A stretch of DNA of 64,000 nt. Source: Yoonia litorea. Its GTDB lineage: Bacteria; Pseudomonadota; Alphaproteobacteria; Rhodobacterales; Rhodobacteraceae. The position numbers and the translations under genes were made by a program. Under the pieces are notes generated by a model. That model was not told the DNA's origin. It did not search any database and saw only the letters and a list, made by a program, of their open reading frames with translations. Numbering within the stretch: position 1 is the stretch's first letter; every line of letters begins with the position of its first letter. The stretch covers positions 1,612,001-1,676,000 of the forward strand of contig NZ_FOZM01000001.1 of assembly GCF_900114675.1 (NCBI RefSeq), written 5' to 3'. Positions 39,215 to 49,189 of the stretch are shown here, one piece after another.

Positions 39215-39960
39215 CGCAACGTCATCCCGCCATCGACCATATACTCTGAGCCGGTGACGAACGCGGCCTCGTCCGACAAAAGAAAACATGTCACTGCCGC
39301 AACTTCTTCCGCTTTGCCCATCCGGCCCAATGGCACGTTGCTGGATATCTGTTCACGCAACTCATCGGCATCACCATCATCCGACCCGAAGGCGTCAAAG
39401 AAATTCGTCTCAATCGGACCGGGCGCGACAGAGTTGACGCGAATGTTCCGATCAGCGAGCGCCCGCGCCCAACTGCGGGCCATTGCGGCGCAGGATGCCT
39501 TGGTCGCGGCATAAATCGCGCCCTTGGGACCACCCAGATAAGGAGCCACGGATGCTGTCAAAAGCACTGCACCACCGTCCTTGATCAACGGTTTGAGCGC
39601 GGCCATCTGCAAAGCCGCGCCGCGAACATTAACGTTCATCATGGCATCAAAACCTTCGGCATCGACATCCTCAACCGCCATATTCTGTCCGAACCCGGCA
39701 TTGAGATATGCACCGTCAATCTCGCCCATCTGATCCTTGATCTTGTTAGCTAACTGTTTTGCAGTGTCAGGATCTGAGGCGTCGTTGCGCAAAACAAGAC
39801 TTCCCGATGGCAAACGCCGCCCCGCGTCGTCCAGGTGATCTTGCGTGACGCCGGTCACTGCAACCTCGCCGCCCTCTGCGACGATACGCTCTGCCGTCGC
39901 AAGGCCGATTCCACTCGTGCCGCCTGTGATCAGAATCCGCTTTCCGACAAATCGTTTCAT
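39211..39960 (-). CDS. Short-chain dehydrogenase/reductase (SDR)
   Basis: 249 residues. The cofactor loop TGGTSGIGLA, the NAGFG motif and the catalytic YAATKAS (YxxxK) are in place, with PGPIETNF after them. The ATG at 39960 has AGGAGA about six bases before it; another ATG overlaps one codon upstream. The gene reads through a long 5' extension in frame that is not conserved. Substrate unknown. It shares four bases with the lactate dehydrogenase stop on the other strand. Confidence 0.88.
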   Translation of the reverse strand: MKRFVGKRILITGGTSGIGLATAERIVAEGGEVAVTGVTQDHLDDAGRRLPSGSLVLRNDASDPDTAKQLANKIKDQMGEIDGAYLNAGFGQNMAVEDVDAEGFDAMMNVNVRGAALQMAALKPLIKDGGAVLLTASVAPYLGGPKGAIYAATKASCAAMARSWARALADRNIRVNSVAPGPIETNFFDAFGSDDGDADELREQISSNVPLGRMGKAEEVAAVTCFLLSDEAAFVTGSEYMVDGGMTLR

Positions 39961-40100
39961 CATTGTCTCCTGTCTTCGTTCAGAGCCCAACGGCGCAGCG
40001 GGCGGCTCCGTTCCACCCAAAAATGCCTGTGACGATCCGAGACAGTTTACGTGGCGTTTCAAACCGCATAGGAATGCTGCAACTGCAAAAAGAGGCCGCC

Positions 40101-43100
40101 ATGACCGACTTCAAAAAAATCCTGATTGCCAACCGCGGCGAAATCGCCATCCGCATCATGCGGGCTGCCAACGAAATGGGAAAAAAGACCGTGGCAGTCT
40201 TTGCCGAGGAAGACAAACTCGGTCTGCACCGTTTCAAGGCGGACGAAGCCTACCGCATCGGTGAAGGTATGGGGCCGGTTGCAGCGTACCTCTCGATTGA
40301 CGAGATCATCCGCGTGGCCAAGATGTCAGGAGCCGATGCGGTCCACCCCGGCTATGGCCTTCTGTCCGAGAATCCCGATTTCGTGGATGCCTGTGCCGCC
40401 AACGGGATCACCTTTATCGGCCCCAAGGCTGAAACCATGCGTGCCCTTGGTGACAAGGCCAGTGCCCGCCGTGTGGCGATTGAGGCCGGCGTTCCTGTTA
40501 TCCCAGCGACCGAAGTGCTGGGCGATGACATGGCCGCAATCAAAAAAGAAGCGGCTGAAATCGGCTACCCGCTCATGCTCAAAGCCTCATGGGGCGGTGG
40601 CGGACGCGGTATGCGTCCGATCATGTCCGAAGATGAACTTGAGGAAAAAGTCCTCGAAGGCCGCAGGGAGGCTGAGGCCGCTTTTGGTAATGGTGAGGGC
40701 TATCTGGAAAAGATGATCATGCGCGCCCGTCACGTCGAAGTGCAGATCCTCGGCGATCGTCACGGGCAAATCTATCATCTTTGGGAACGCGATTGTTCGG
40801 TCCAGCGCCGCAACCAAAAGGTCGTCGAGCGCGCACCTGCCCCCTATCTGAGTGGCACGCAGCGAGAACAACTCTGTAACCTCGGCAAGAAAATCTGCGC
40901 CCATGTGAATTATGAATGCGCGGGCACGGTCGAATTCCTGATGGATATGGATTCGGGCGAATTCTATTTCATCGAAGTAAACCCGCGCGTTCAGGTGGAA
41001 CACACCGTCACCGAAGAAGTCACCGGCATCGACATCGTGCGCGCCCAGATCATGATTGCCGAAGGCAAATCGCTGGTTGAGGCGACGGGCTGTGCATCTC
41101 AGTATGACGTCAAACTGGACGGCCACGCCCTGCAATGCCGCGTGACCACCGAAGACCCGCAGAACAACTTCATCCCGGACTATGGCCGCATCCAGATGTA
41201 CCGCTCGGCCACAGGCCCGGGTATTCGTCTCGATGGTGGCACGGCTTATTCAGGCGCGGTCATCACGCGCTACTACGACTCGCTGCTTACAAAGGTGACG
41301 GCCCGCGCGCCTACACCCGAAATGGCCATCGCCCGCATGGACCGCGCCTTGCGTGAGTTCCGCATCCGCGGTGTGTCGACCAATATCGCCTTTGTGGAAA
41401 ACCTGCTGAAGCATCCGACCTTCCTGAACAACGAGTATCACACCAAGTTCATTGACGAGACGCCGGACCTTTTCAAATTCTCCAAGCGCCGCGACCGTGC
41501 AACGAAAATCCTGACCTATATCGCGGATATTACCGTCAACGGGCACCCCGAAACCGCTGGACGTCCGCGCCCTGCGGCGGACGTCAAGCCTCCCAAACCA
41601 CCGGTGAAGCCGACAACAGACGTCACCCCCGGCACCCGCAACATTCTGGACGACTTCGGACCAGAGGCCGTTGCCGACTGGATGAAGGACCAGAAACAGC
41701 TTCTGATCACCGACACCACGATGCGCGACGGGCATCAGTCGCTTCTTGCAACACGGATGCGCTCCATCGACATGATCGGCGCGGCACCGGCTTATGCGAC
41801 CAAAATGAATGGCCTCTTCAGCGTCGAATGCTGGGGCGGGGCGACATTCGATGTGGCATATCGTTTCTTGCAGGAATGCCCTTGGCAGCGCCTGCGCGAT
41901 ATTCGCGCGGTCATGCCGAACATCATGACCCAGATGCTGCTGCGTGCGTCAAACGGCGTGGGTTACACCAACTATCCTGACAACGTGGTGCAAGCCTTCG
42001 TGGCACAGGCCGCGAAATCCGGCGTTGATGTGTTCCGCGTGTTCGACAGCCTCAACTGGGTTGAGAATATGCGCGTCGCGATGGATGCCGTCATTGCGGC
42101 CAACAAGGTCTGCGAAGGTACGATCTGCTACACCGGCGATCTGATGGACCCTGCGCGGTCCAAGTATGATCTGAAATACTATGTCGGCATGGCCAAGGAG
42201 CTTGAGGCCGCAGGTGCACATGTCCTGGGCCTGAAAGACATGGCGGGTCTTTTGAAACCCGCTGCGGCGACAGCATTGGTCACCGCCCTTAAAGAAGAGG
42301 TGTCGCTCCCGATCCACTTCCACACGCATGACACCTCTGGTGCGTCCATCGCCACGATACTCGCGGCGTCTGCCGCCGGTGTCGACTGTGTGGATGGCGC
42401 AATGGACGCATTGTCAGGCAACACATCGCAGCCAACACTTGGCTCGATTGTGGAGGCGCTGAAAGGCACAGAGCGTGACACAGGGCTGGATGTGGCCGCG
42501 ATCCGTGAGATCAGCAATTACTTCGAACAGGTCCGCGCGCATTACGCTGCATTTGAATCTGGCCTTCAGGCCCCTGCCTCGGAGGTCTATCTGCACGAAA
42601 TGCCAGGTGGGCAGTTCACCAATCTCAAAGCACAGGCGCGTAGTCTGGGGCTGGAGGAGCGCTGGCACGAGGTCGCACAGACCTATGCCGATGTGAACCA
42701 GATGTTTGGTGACATCGTGAAGGTCACGCCATCCTCCAAAGTTGTGGGTGACATGGCATTGATGATGGTCTCACAGGGTCTGACCCGCGCGCAGGTCGAG
42801 GACCCTGCCGTCGATGTGGTCTTCCCCGACAGCGTGGTCGAAATGATGCATGGCGATCTGGGCCAACCACCTGGTGGCTGGCCGAAAGCGATCCAGAAGA
42901 AGGTTCTGAAGGGCGACAAGCCGATTACCGACCGGCCTGGCAAGCACCTTAAACCGGTCGATCTGGAAGCCGTGCGCGCCGATCTTTCGTCCCAGCTTGA
43001 AGGCAAAGCGGTCGATGACGAAGACCTCAACGGCTACCTGATGTATCCCAAGGTCTTCCTCGACTATATGGGTCGCCATCGGACTTACGGGCCTGTGCGG

Positions 43101-43544
43101 ACGCTGCCAACCCGCACGTTCTTTTACGGAATGGAACCGGGCGAGGAGATTTCTGCCGAAATCGATCCCGGCAAAATCCTTGAAATCCGACTGCAAGCTG
43201 TGGCCGACATGAACGAAGACGGCGAGGTGAAAGTGTTCTTCGAACTCAACGGTCAACCGCGGACAATCCGGGTGCTGAACCGTCTTGCTGCCGCTGACAA
43301 GATCAGCCGGCCGAAAGCCGAACAGGGCAATCCGAACCATATCGGCGCGCCGATGCCAGGTGTTGTCGCAACAGTCGCCGCGCAGGCTGGCAAAGAGGTG
43401 AAGGCTGGCGATCTGCTGCTGACGATTGAAGCCATGAAAATGGAAACCGGCATCCATGCCGAGCGTGACGCGGTGGTCAAAGCTGTGCACGTGCAGGCCG
43501 GTGGTCAGATCGATGCCAAGGATTTGCTGGTCGAGCTGGAATAA
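40101..43544 (+). CDS. pyc: Pyruvate carboxylase
   Basis: 1147 residues, full length for the single-chain enzyme. Biotin carboxylase domain (1-450, ILIANRGEIAIRIMRA start, KASWGGGGRGMR, EVNPRVQVEHTVTEE), carboxyltransferase domain (about 550-850, DTTMRDGHQSLLATRMR, GLKDMAGLLKP) and a C-terminal biotinyl domain with EAMKMET, biotin on Lys1113. It makes oxaloacetate from pyruvate for anaplerosis. The start at MTDFKKIL follows a GAGGCC purine stretch; the 46 upstream codons are not part of the family. Divergent from an SDR. Confidence 0.96.
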   Translation: MTDFKKILIANRGEIAIRIMRAANEMGKKTVAVFAEEDKLGLHRFKADEAYRIGEGMGPVAAYLSIDEIIRVAKMSGADAVHPGYGLLSENPDFVDACAANGITFIGPKAETMRALGDKASARRVAIEAGVPVIPATEVLGDDMAAIKKEAAEIGYPLMLKASWGGGGRGMRPIMSEDELEEKVLEGRREAEAAFGNGEGYLEKMIMRARHVEVQILGDRHGQIYHLWERDCSVQRRNQKVVERAPAPYLSGTQREQLCNLGKKICAHVNYECAGTVEFLMDMDSGEFYFIEVNPRVQVEHTVTEEVTGIDIVRAQIMIAEGKSLVEATGCASQYDVKLDGHALQCRVTTEDPQNNFIPDYGRIQMYRSATGPGIRLDGGTAYSGAVITRYYDSLLTKVTARAPTPEMAIARMDRALREFRIRGVSTNIAFVENLLKHPTFLNNEYHTKFIDETPDLFKFSKRRDRATKILTYIADITVNGHPETAGRPRPAADVKPPKPPVKPTTDVTPGTRNILDDFGPEAVADWMKDQKQLLITDTTMRDGHQSLLATRMRSIDMIGAAPAYATKMNGLFSVECWGGATFDVAYRFLQECPWQRLRDIRAVMPNIMTQMLLRASNGVGYTNYPDNVVQAFVAQAAKSGVDVFRVFDSLNWVENMRVAMDAVIAANKVCEGTICYTGDLMDPARSKYDLKYYVGMAKELEAAGAHVLGLKDMAGLLKPAAATALVTALKEEVSLPIHFHTHDTSGASIATILAASAAGVDCVDGAMDALSGNTSQPTLGSIVEALKGTERDTGLDVAAIREISNYFEQVRAHYAAFESGLQAPASEVYLHEMPGGQFTNLKAQARSLGLEERWHEVAQTYADVNQMFGDIVKVTPSSKVVGDMALMMVSQGLTRAQVEDPAVDVVFPDSVVEMMHGDLGQPPGGWPKAIQKKVLKGDKPITDRPGKHLKPVDLEAVRADLSSQLEGKAVDDEDLNGYLMYPKVFLDYMGRHRTYGPVRTLPTRTFFYGMEPGEEISAEIDPGKILEIRLQAVADMNEDGEVKVFFELNGQPRTIRVLNRLAAADKISRPKAEQGNPNHIGAPMPGVVATVAAQAGKEVKAGDLLLTIEAMKMETGIHAERDAVVKAVHVQAGGQIDAKDLLVELE

Positions 43545-43573
43545 ATACCCGCTTCGTCGAAACGCCTTCTATT

Positions 43574-43608
43574 GCGGCTGCCCCAACGGTGGCCGCGATT
43601 TTCGTTTT
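43574..43608 (+). terminator. Terminator after pyruvate carboxylase
   Basis: Stem gcggctgcc / ggtggccgc (43574-43582 and 43588-43596; nine pairs, two of them G-U) with a 5-base loop, followed by GATTTTCGTTTT. It lies 30 bases after the pyc stop. Confidence 0.6.
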
Positions 43609-43678
43609 GACTGTTGGGTGCATCACGGGATTGCGGCTATCAATGACCTAGTAGCACCACCCTGACGCAGGAACTCAT

Positions 43679-44068
43679 TTGCAACGCCATCTCGCTCTCA
43701 TCGCTGTCTTGGTCCCTGACTATGAGGCAGGTATCGCGTTCTTTGTTGGCCAGATGGGCTTTGACCTTTTGGAAGACACGGATTTGGGAAATGGCAAACG
43801 CTGGGTGCGTGTGGCCCCGAGAGGCGCACAGACCGCGTTTCTGCTGGCCAAGGCTGTCGGTGCGCAGCAACAAGCTGCCATCGGTGCGCAGGGCGGCGGT
43901 CGCGTTTGGCTTTTTCTGGAGACTGACGATTTTGACCGCGACCATCGCGCAATGGTCGCAAATGGCGTTGTCTTTGAGGAAGCACCGCGCGACGAACCTT
44001 ACGGGCGCGTCGCTGTTTTCCGTGATCCCTTCGGCAACCGTTGGGACCTGATCACATTTCGGGAGTAA
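43679..44068 (+). CDS. VOC (glyoxalase/bleomycin resistance) superfamily protein
   Basis: 129 residues starting with a TTG: MQRHLALIAVLVPDYEAGIAFF is the first beta-alpha-beta unit and GRVAVFRDPFGNRWDLITF the terminal one, a standard single-domain vicinal oxygen chelate fold. The metal ligands appear to be a His near the start and Glu near the end, but the second His is not obvious. Substrate unknown. Three bases separate it from the phosphoesterase gene, so the two are probably an operon. Confidence 0.82.
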   Translation: MQRHLALIAVLVPDYEAGIAFFVGQMGFDLLEDTDLGNGKRWVRVAPRGAQTAFLLAKAVGAQQQAAIGAQGGGRVWLFLETDDFDRDHRAMVANGVVFEEAPRDEPYGRVAVFRDPFGNRWDLITFRE

Positions 44069-44071
44069 CGC

Positions 44072-44890
44072 GTGCAAAAACTGTTGTTCGTCAGTGATCC
44101 GCATATCACCATCGACGGCGAGACCATCATCGGGCTTGATCCTGCAGAACGCCTTAAAGCGATCTTGGAGGCGGCGATCACGGCGCATGCGGATGCAGAG
44201 GCGCTGGTGCTGCTGGGTGATCTCACGCATCACGGTGCACCGGCGGAGTATGCACGATTGCAGTCGGTACTTGCGGGTGTCCCCATCCCCATCATTCCCA
44301 TGATGGGCAATCACGATCGCCGTCAGGCTTTTATCGAGCTGTTCCCCGAGACACCGCTTGCCGATGGGTTCGTGCAACAGGTCCGGGACTTCGGGCAAAC
44401 CCGTCTGATCACCCTCGATTCGCTTGACGGCCCGCCCTATCGGGACGGGCACCACGCAGGCAGACTTTGTCCCACCCGTTTGGAGTTTCTGGAAACGGCT
44501 TTGGCCACCCGTGGGGACAAATACGCAATCGTTTGTGTGCATCACCCGCCCTTTGCGACAGGTATCACTGGCATGGATAGCATCAGGTTGGCAGAGGGGT
44601 CCGCATTTCTTGACCTCTTGGCAAGCTACGGAAAGCTGCATCTTATCTGCGGTCACATTCACCGCACCATGTCCGGTAGCACGCGCGGCGTGCCCTGGAG
44701 CATGTTCAAAAGCCCCTGCCATCAAGGCTTGCTTGCCTTCGATGATCCCAATTCACACCTCTCTTCGAATGAACCGGGTGCCTACGGGCTCGCCCTCCTT
44801 TCAGGTGACGGCGTCGTCATACACAGTGAGGATGTGGGGCTCACGGGCAGGCAGGTCTTTGGCGGCTATGCGGTGGCCGATCATCCGTAA
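44072..44890 (+). CDS. Calcineurin-like metallophosphoesterase (CpdA/3',5'-cyclic nucleotide phosphodiesterase-like)
   Basis: 272 residues starting with GTG. Metal motifs: FVSDPHIT (DxH), LVLLGDLTHHG (GD), GNHDRR (GNHD), VCVHHPP and GHIHRTM (GHxH). The arrangement fits class III cyclic nucleotide phosphodiesterases of the CpdA group, which hydrolyse cAMP; the exact substrate is inferred. The operon partner is a VOC protein upstream. Confidence 0.88.
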   Translation: MQKLLFVSDPHITIDGETIIGLDPAERLKAILEAAITAHADAEALVLLGDLTHHGAPAEYARLQSVLAGVPIPIIPMMGNHDRRQAFIELFPETPLADGFVQQVRDFGQTRLITLDSLDGPPYRDGHHAGRLCPTRLEFLETALATRGDKYAIVCVHHPPFATGITGMDSIRLAEGSAFLDLLASYGKLHLICGHIHRTMSGSTRGVPWSMFKSPCHQGLLAFDDPNSHLSSNEPGAYGLALLSGDGVVIHSEDVGLTGRQVFGGYAVADHP

Positions 44891-44979
44891 TCTCTCTGCA
44901 AGAAAATCTGCGCAGCACTGCGATTTTGGTCTTGCAACGCAGGATCAGACTTTATAGATCACGCTTCACGAATTGCAGC

Positions 44980-45054
44980 GCGGGCGTAGCTCAGGGGTAG
45001 AGCATAACCTTGCCAAGGTTAGGGTCGTGAGTTCGAATCTCATCGCCCGCTCCA
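44980..45054 (+). tRNA. tRNA-Gly (anticodon GCC)
   Basis: Seven-bp acceptor stem gcgggcg / cgcccgc, anticodon loop centred on GCC within aacctt-GCC-aaggtt, T-arm with GTTCGAATC, and encoded CCA at the 3' end (tcca). It decodes GGC/GGU glycine codons. It stands alone with its own terminator. Confidence 0.95.
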
Positions 45055-45057
45055 ATT

Positions 45058-45095
45058 CGACGAAAGGCCGCGACACCCGTCGCGGCCTTTCGTCG
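45058..45095 (+). terminator. Terminator after tRNA-Gly
   Basis: Perfect 16-bp inverted repeat cgacgaaaggccgcga / tcgcggcctttcgtcg with a 6-base loop, immediately after the tRNA. The long GC stem with internal CTTTC suits intrinsic termination on the + strand. Confidence 0.8.
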
Positions 45096-45130
45096 TTCAG
45101 ATGATCGTTCTTCACGCGTCGACGGCCAGC

Positions 45131-45820
45131 TCAGACAGCACCGCCGACGACTTCCAGCACTTCCTCGGGTCGCGCCAACCTCGGCATTGATCTTGGTTGG
45201 GGCGCAAAGCCATCTGCACGCAGGATCGCTGCAACTTCGGCCATGATGACCTCATCCAGCCTTTCAGGTGGTGCGCCCAATTCTTCACGCCTGATCTCTG
45301 CCATTTCAGGCAAAGCAATCGCGAGATCGGCAGGGCTGTCCTCATCATCGGATACGGATGCCGCATATCGTGGTTCTGCGTCGTGCAAGACAAGTGGTGG
45401 CAAAGACTGATCATAATCGTCGATCGCTTGCTGGCGAGTCACCCGCGCCATGACATCTTCGGTATTTGAAACCGCGGCCAAGGCCAGTCGTCCCACTACG
45501 TATGCGTCCACTGTTGAGCCGACCAACGCGTAAAGCGATGGGATCAGCAGATAAAGATCATCGGTTTCATCCCGGTCTCTGTCTGTGAAGAGAATCGTGC
45601 TGATAAAGGGGGCCTTACGTTCGCCAGAAAGGGCGATTGAATGTGTAAGCTGCCCGTCGATGCGTTCGTCCATAACGAGCAAATCTATCGTATCAACCCT
45701 GATCAAGGCATGCGCCACGTCAAGTTTTTCGACACAAAGGATCTGAAACCCTTTGTCCATCAGAGCACGTGATACAGCACAGGCCGCTTCCGGGTCCTGT
45801 CGCAAAATGAGGGCTTTCAT
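45131..45820 (-). CDS. Receiver-domain-like protein with a variable C-terminus
   Basis: 229 residues. The first 115 residues follow a response-regulator receiver pattern: MKALILRQDP strand, then LLVMDERIDG where Asp51 aligns with the phosphoacceptor, then FTDRDRDETDDLYLLIPSLYALV. The acidic pair normally near residue 8-10 is reduced to Asp9, so it may be atypical or inactive. The C-terminal half has no recognised domain. No kinase lies next to it. It is not a DNA-binding regulator by sequence. Confidence 0.6.
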   Translation of the reverse strand: MKALILRQDPEAACAVSRALMDKGFQILCVEKLDVAHALIRVDTIDLLVMDERIDGQLTHSIALSGERKAPFISTILFTDRDRDETDDLYLLIPSLYALVGSTVDAYVVGRLALAAVSNTEDVMARVTRQQAIDDYDQSLPPLVLHDAEPRYAASVSDDEDSPADLAIALPEMAEIRREELGAPPERLDEVIMAEVAAILRADGFAPQPRSMPRLARPEEVLEVVGGAV

Positions 45821-45967
45821 CGGGTTCTCCTGATAAAAATGGCAACACGCCCAACTAAAGGCCGAACCCTTAAATTTTGCTGAAAAGTCACAGCAGATTT
45901 TGTCGGGCTTGGCCCCTGCCCTGATTTCGGCCTATAGAGCGATACGAACCACCGAAGGCAGCACCTC

Positions 45968-46555
45968 ATGCGCAAGGCAACGATCACTCGCAAGACAGCC
46001 GAGACCGATATCTCCGTCACTATCGACCTTGATGGCACCGGCACCTACGACAACCAGACCGGCGTCGGTTTCTTTGACCACATGTTGGATCAGCTGTCGC
46101 GTCATGCCTTGATCGACATGACGGTCCGCGCCGACGGTGACCTGCACATTGACGATCACCACACGGTCGAAGACGTGGGCATCGCGCTGGGACAGGCGCT
46201 GACAGAGGCGCTGGGTGACAAAAAAGGCATCTACCGCTACGGGTCCTGCCATCTGGCAATGGATGACGCACAGGTGCGCTGTGCGCTGGACCTCTCTGGC
46301 CGTCCCTATCTGATCTGCAACCTTGATCTGCCCTTCGGCAAGATCGGGACGTTTGATACCGAGCTGGTGCGCGAGTTCTTTCAGGCGCTCTCGACCCATG
46401 GCGGCATCACGTTGCACATCGACAAACTACACGGCTTCAACGCCCACCATATAGCCGAGGCCGCTTTCAAGGCCGTTGCCCGCGCCCTGCGAGAGGCGGT
46501 CGAAACCGATCCGCGCAAGGCCGATGCCATCCCTTCGACCAAGGGCAGCCTATGA
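45968..46555 (+). CDS. hisB: Imidazoleglycerol-phosphate dehydratase HisB
   Basis: 195 residues, the monofunctional length. [15 protein letters not shown] and [17 protein letters not shown] are the metal-binding signatures, and [18 protein letters not shown] the second. It catalyses step six of histidine synthesis. It overlaps hisH by four bases. Confidence 0.97.
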   Translation: MRKATITRKTAETDISVTIDLDGTGTYDNQTGVGFFDHMLDQLSRHALIDMTVRADGDLHIDDHHTVEDVGIALGQALTEALGDKKGIYRYGSCHLAMDDAQVRCALDLSGRPYLICNLDLPFGKIGTFDTELVREFFQALSTHGGITLHIDKLHGFNAHHIAEAAFKAVARALREAVETDPRKADAIPSTKGSL

Positions 46556-47190
46556 CAACGGCACTCGTCGATTACGACAGCGGCAACCTGCATTCGGCCC
46601 AAAAGGCCTTTGAACGCATGGCAGCAGATGTTGGCGCGGGGTCGATCATCGTGACATCCGATCCAGAGGTCGTGGCGAAGGCTGACCGGATCGTCCTGCC
46701 AGGTGACGGGGCCTTCCCCCATTGCCGGAGCGAGCTTTTTGCGCGGTCAGGGTTGGCCGATGCGATTGAGGACGCTGTCATAAAGCGCGCTGTGCCCTTT
46801 ATGGGCATCTGTGTCGGGATGCAGATGATGGCGACGACCGGTCACGAATATCAGGAAACCCCGGGCTTTGGCTGGGTTGCCGGTGATATCCGTAAGATCA
46901 CCCCATCTGACGAGAGCCTCAAGGTGCCCCACATGGGCTGGAACGATCTAATAATCGACGCGCCCCATCCGGTGCTGGACGGGATCACGACAGGTGACCA
47001 CGCCTACTTCGTGCATTCCTATGCTATGCAGGTCTCCAATCCTGACGAGCGTCTTGCCCATGTGGATTATGGTGGCGATGTCACCGCAATCATTGGCCGC
47101 GACAACATGATCGGGATGCAGTTCCACCCCGAAAAATCCCAGGATGCCGGACTGAAGATGATCGGCAATTTTCTGCTATGGGCGCCTTAG
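46552..47190 (+). CDS. hisH: Imidazole glycerol phosphate synthase subunit HisH
   Basis: 212 residues, class I glutamine amidotransferase. Catalytic Cys in MGICVGMQM, His and Glu in FHPEKSQ. It supplies ammonia to HisF, which is coded 3.3 kb downstream in this window. It overlaps hisB. Confidence 0.96.
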   Translation: MTTALVDYDSGNLHSAQKAFERMAADVGAGSIIVTSDPEVVAKADRIVLPGDGAFPHCRSELFARSGLADAIEDAVIKRAVPFMGICVGMQMMATTGHEYQETPGFGWVAGDIRKITPSDESLKVPHMGWNDLIIDAPHPVLDGITTGDHAYFVHSYAMQVSNPDERLAHVDYGGDVTAIIGRDNMIGMQFHPEKSQDAGLKMIGNFLLWAP

Positions 47191-47365
47191 CAGTAAATGC
47201 CTGTTTTGGCATGAAATTATCGCCGCACCGAGACTGCAATACTCAGGCTTCGTGCTTCTCTGGGCGTGATCCGGGAATGCACTTGTTTACTTTCATCCTC
47301 TCAGGACATGATTGCCAAAAGCAAACTGCACCGCACGACCGGTGCTGCAACACCGGGCAGTCAAA

Positions 47366-47842
47366 ATGAACCTCAATCGCCGCACCTTCGCATTTGCCAT
47401 CGTCGCGAGCCTCGCGGCTTGCGGTGGACGCGACGAAACAACGGCTGCCAGCAGCCGCAGGATCACAGATATTCCGCTCTACCCAAACGAAACGCCGGCG
47501 CTTCGGGCGCTGATCAACCGCTATGCCGCCGTTCATGGTATACCCGTCACGCTGCTGCATCGTGTGATCATCCGTGAAAGCACACATAACCCAGCAGCCC
47601 GAAACGGACCCTACATGGGACTGATGCAGATCCACCCCAATACAGCACGCGGCATGGGCTATCGGGGCACCCCAGAAGGTCTGCTCGATGCAGAAACAAA
47701 CCTGATCTACGCGGGCAAATACCTGCGCGGCGCGTGGCTGGTTTCCGGCGGAGACGAAGAGGCGGCCGTCATGTGGTACGCGCGCGGCTATTATTACGAG
47801 GCCAAACGGCTTGGCCTGCTCGAAGAAACCGGATTACGCTGA
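47366..47842 (+). CDS. Lytic transglycosylase (SLT family) lipoprotein
   Basis: 158 residues from ATG 47366, which leaves a signal sequence with a twin-arginine-like NRRTFAFA and a lipobox SLAAC (Cys19). The SLT domain has the catalytic Glu71 in IIRESTHNP followed by GLMQIHPNTARGMG. It should cleave peptidoglycan glycan strands with 1,6-anhydro products in the periplasm. It interrupts the his genes and converges with pepT, overlapping nine bases. Confidence 0.87.
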   Translation: MNLNRRTFAFAIVASLAACGGRDETTAASSRRITDIPLYPNETPALRALINRYAAVHGIPVTLLHRVIIRESTHNPAARNGPYMGLMQIHPNTARGMGYRGTPEGLLDAETNLIYAGKYLRGAWLVSGGDEEAAVMWYARGYYYEAKRLGLLEETGLR

Positions 47843-49072
47843 CTTCGCTGCGCGCTCGGCAATCTTCAAGCAAAGCTCGGTCGCCTTCTCCATGTCCTGA
47901 ACGGAAACCCACTCCAGCGGGCCATGGATGTTCTGCATCCCTGTAAACAGGTTCGGGCATGGCACGCCCAACTCGGTCAGCCGCGATCCATCTGTGCCGC
48001 CACGGATCGGGACGGATTTGGGCGTGATCCCAAGATCGTCAAACGCGGCACGCGCCAGATCGACCGGCATCATGTTGTCTTCAAGCCAGTAACGCATGTT
48101 GCGATACTGCGGTGAAATTTCACACGTGATCTTGGCGCGCGGTTCGGTAGCGGCAATCGTTTCGCAAACCTGGCGCATCAGCGCACCTTTCGCCTCTAGC
48201 CCATCCATTTCGAAATCACGCAAGATGAAACGGACAACCATTTCGTCAGCTGTTCCTTTGCAATCAACAACATGGATGAACCCTTGATATCCATCCGTTG
48301 TTTCAGGTGTCATGGTGACATGCGGCAACGTATCGACGATCTTGGCCGCCAAATGGATGGCATTGACCAGTTTGTCCTTCGCCCAACCGGGGTGGATCGA
48401 AACACCTTTCACCGTGACAACAGCAAAGTCGGCGGAGAACGTCTCGTAGACTAGTTCCCCCAGATCTTCCCCGTCGAAAGTATAGGCAAAATCAACGCCA
48501 AGATCCCTTGGCAGACGATCATCCACACCGCGCCCGATCTCCTCATCCGGCGTAAAGGCGACACGGATTGTCGGGCGCTTGATGTCAGGGTTTTCCAAAA
48601 GATGGCGTGCCGCGGTCATCACGATCGCCATCCCGGCCTTATCATCAGCACCAAGCAGCGTAAGGCCTGAAGCCGTTACAATGTCATCACCGATCTTTTC
48701 GAGGAGATACGGATTATCCTCTGGTGTCAGTGTCAGTTCAGGATCATCGGGATAGCTGATCGCACCTCCGTTATAGCCTTCGATCACTCTTGGCTTGACG
48801 CCTGTCGCATTGAATTGCGGTGCGGTATCGACATGCGCAAGGAAGCCGATCGTCGGTCCTTCAGTCGTTCCCGGAATCGTCGCGATCACTGTGCCGTAGT
48901 CCGTTTTGACAACATCGGCGGCCCCCATCTCGGTCAACTCCTCGACGACGAGGTCAAGAATGACGTGCTGGCATTCTGTGGAAGGTGCGCCCGGTCGGTC
49001 CATGTCGGATTGGCTGTCAATCTCGCAATAGCGCACGAGGCGGGATTTCAGTTCTTCCTTGAATGCAGTCAT
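47834..49072 (-). CDS. pepT: Peptidase T (tripeptidase)
   Basis: 412 residues. M20 metal-binding segments FLAHVDTAPQFNATG and LLGADDKAGMAIVMTA, then AFTPDEEIGRGVD with the catalytic Glu, and PIRGGTDGSRLTELG near the C-terminus. PepT removes the N-terminal residue from tripeptides in the cytoplasm. It lies among histidine genes without a functional link I can see. Confidence 0.94.
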   Translation of the reverse strand: MTAFKEELKSRLVRYCEIDSQSDMDRPGAPSTECQHVILDLVVEELTEMGAADVVKTDYGTVIATIPGTTEGPTIGFLAHVDTAPQFNATGVKPRVIEGYNGGAISYPDDPELTLTPEDNPYLLEKIGDDIVTASGLTLLGADDKAGMAIVMTAARHLLENPDIKRPTIRVAFTPDEEIGRGVDDRLPRDLGVDFAYTFDGEDLGELVYETFSADFAVVTVKGVSIHPGWAKDKLVNAIHLAAKIVDTLPHVTMTPETTDGYQGFIHVVDCKGTADEMVVRFILRDFEMDGLEAKGALMRQVCETIAATEPRAKITCEISPQYRNMRYWLEDNMMPVDLARAAFDDLGITPKSVPIRGGTDGSRLTELGVPCPNLFTGMQNIHGPLEWVSVQDMEKATELCLKIAERAAKSA

Positions 49073-49140
49073 GATGGCCTCCGATCAGTTTGAACCCAGC
49101 AGGCCGAACCGTAGCGGCAAAGTCAATCCGCTCAAGATGC

Positions 49141-49167
49141 AAAAAGGCCCCCGCAAAGCGAGGGCCT
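49141..49167 (-). terminator. Terminator after the DUF2147 gene
   Basis: Stem aggcccccg / cgagggcct (49145-49153 and 49159-49167, one G-U pair) with a 5-base loop; on the - strand it is followed by TTTTT (49141-49145). It lies 23 bases after the DUF2147 stop and before pepT. Confidence 0.8.
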
Positions 49168-49189
49168 CGGACCTTTCATAGAGCCGGTC

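Noticed and set aside
43640..44725. 361-codon - strand open frame over the VOC and phosphoesterase genes
   Set aside because: Both + strand genes have strong motifs; the opposite frame has none and no ribosome site.
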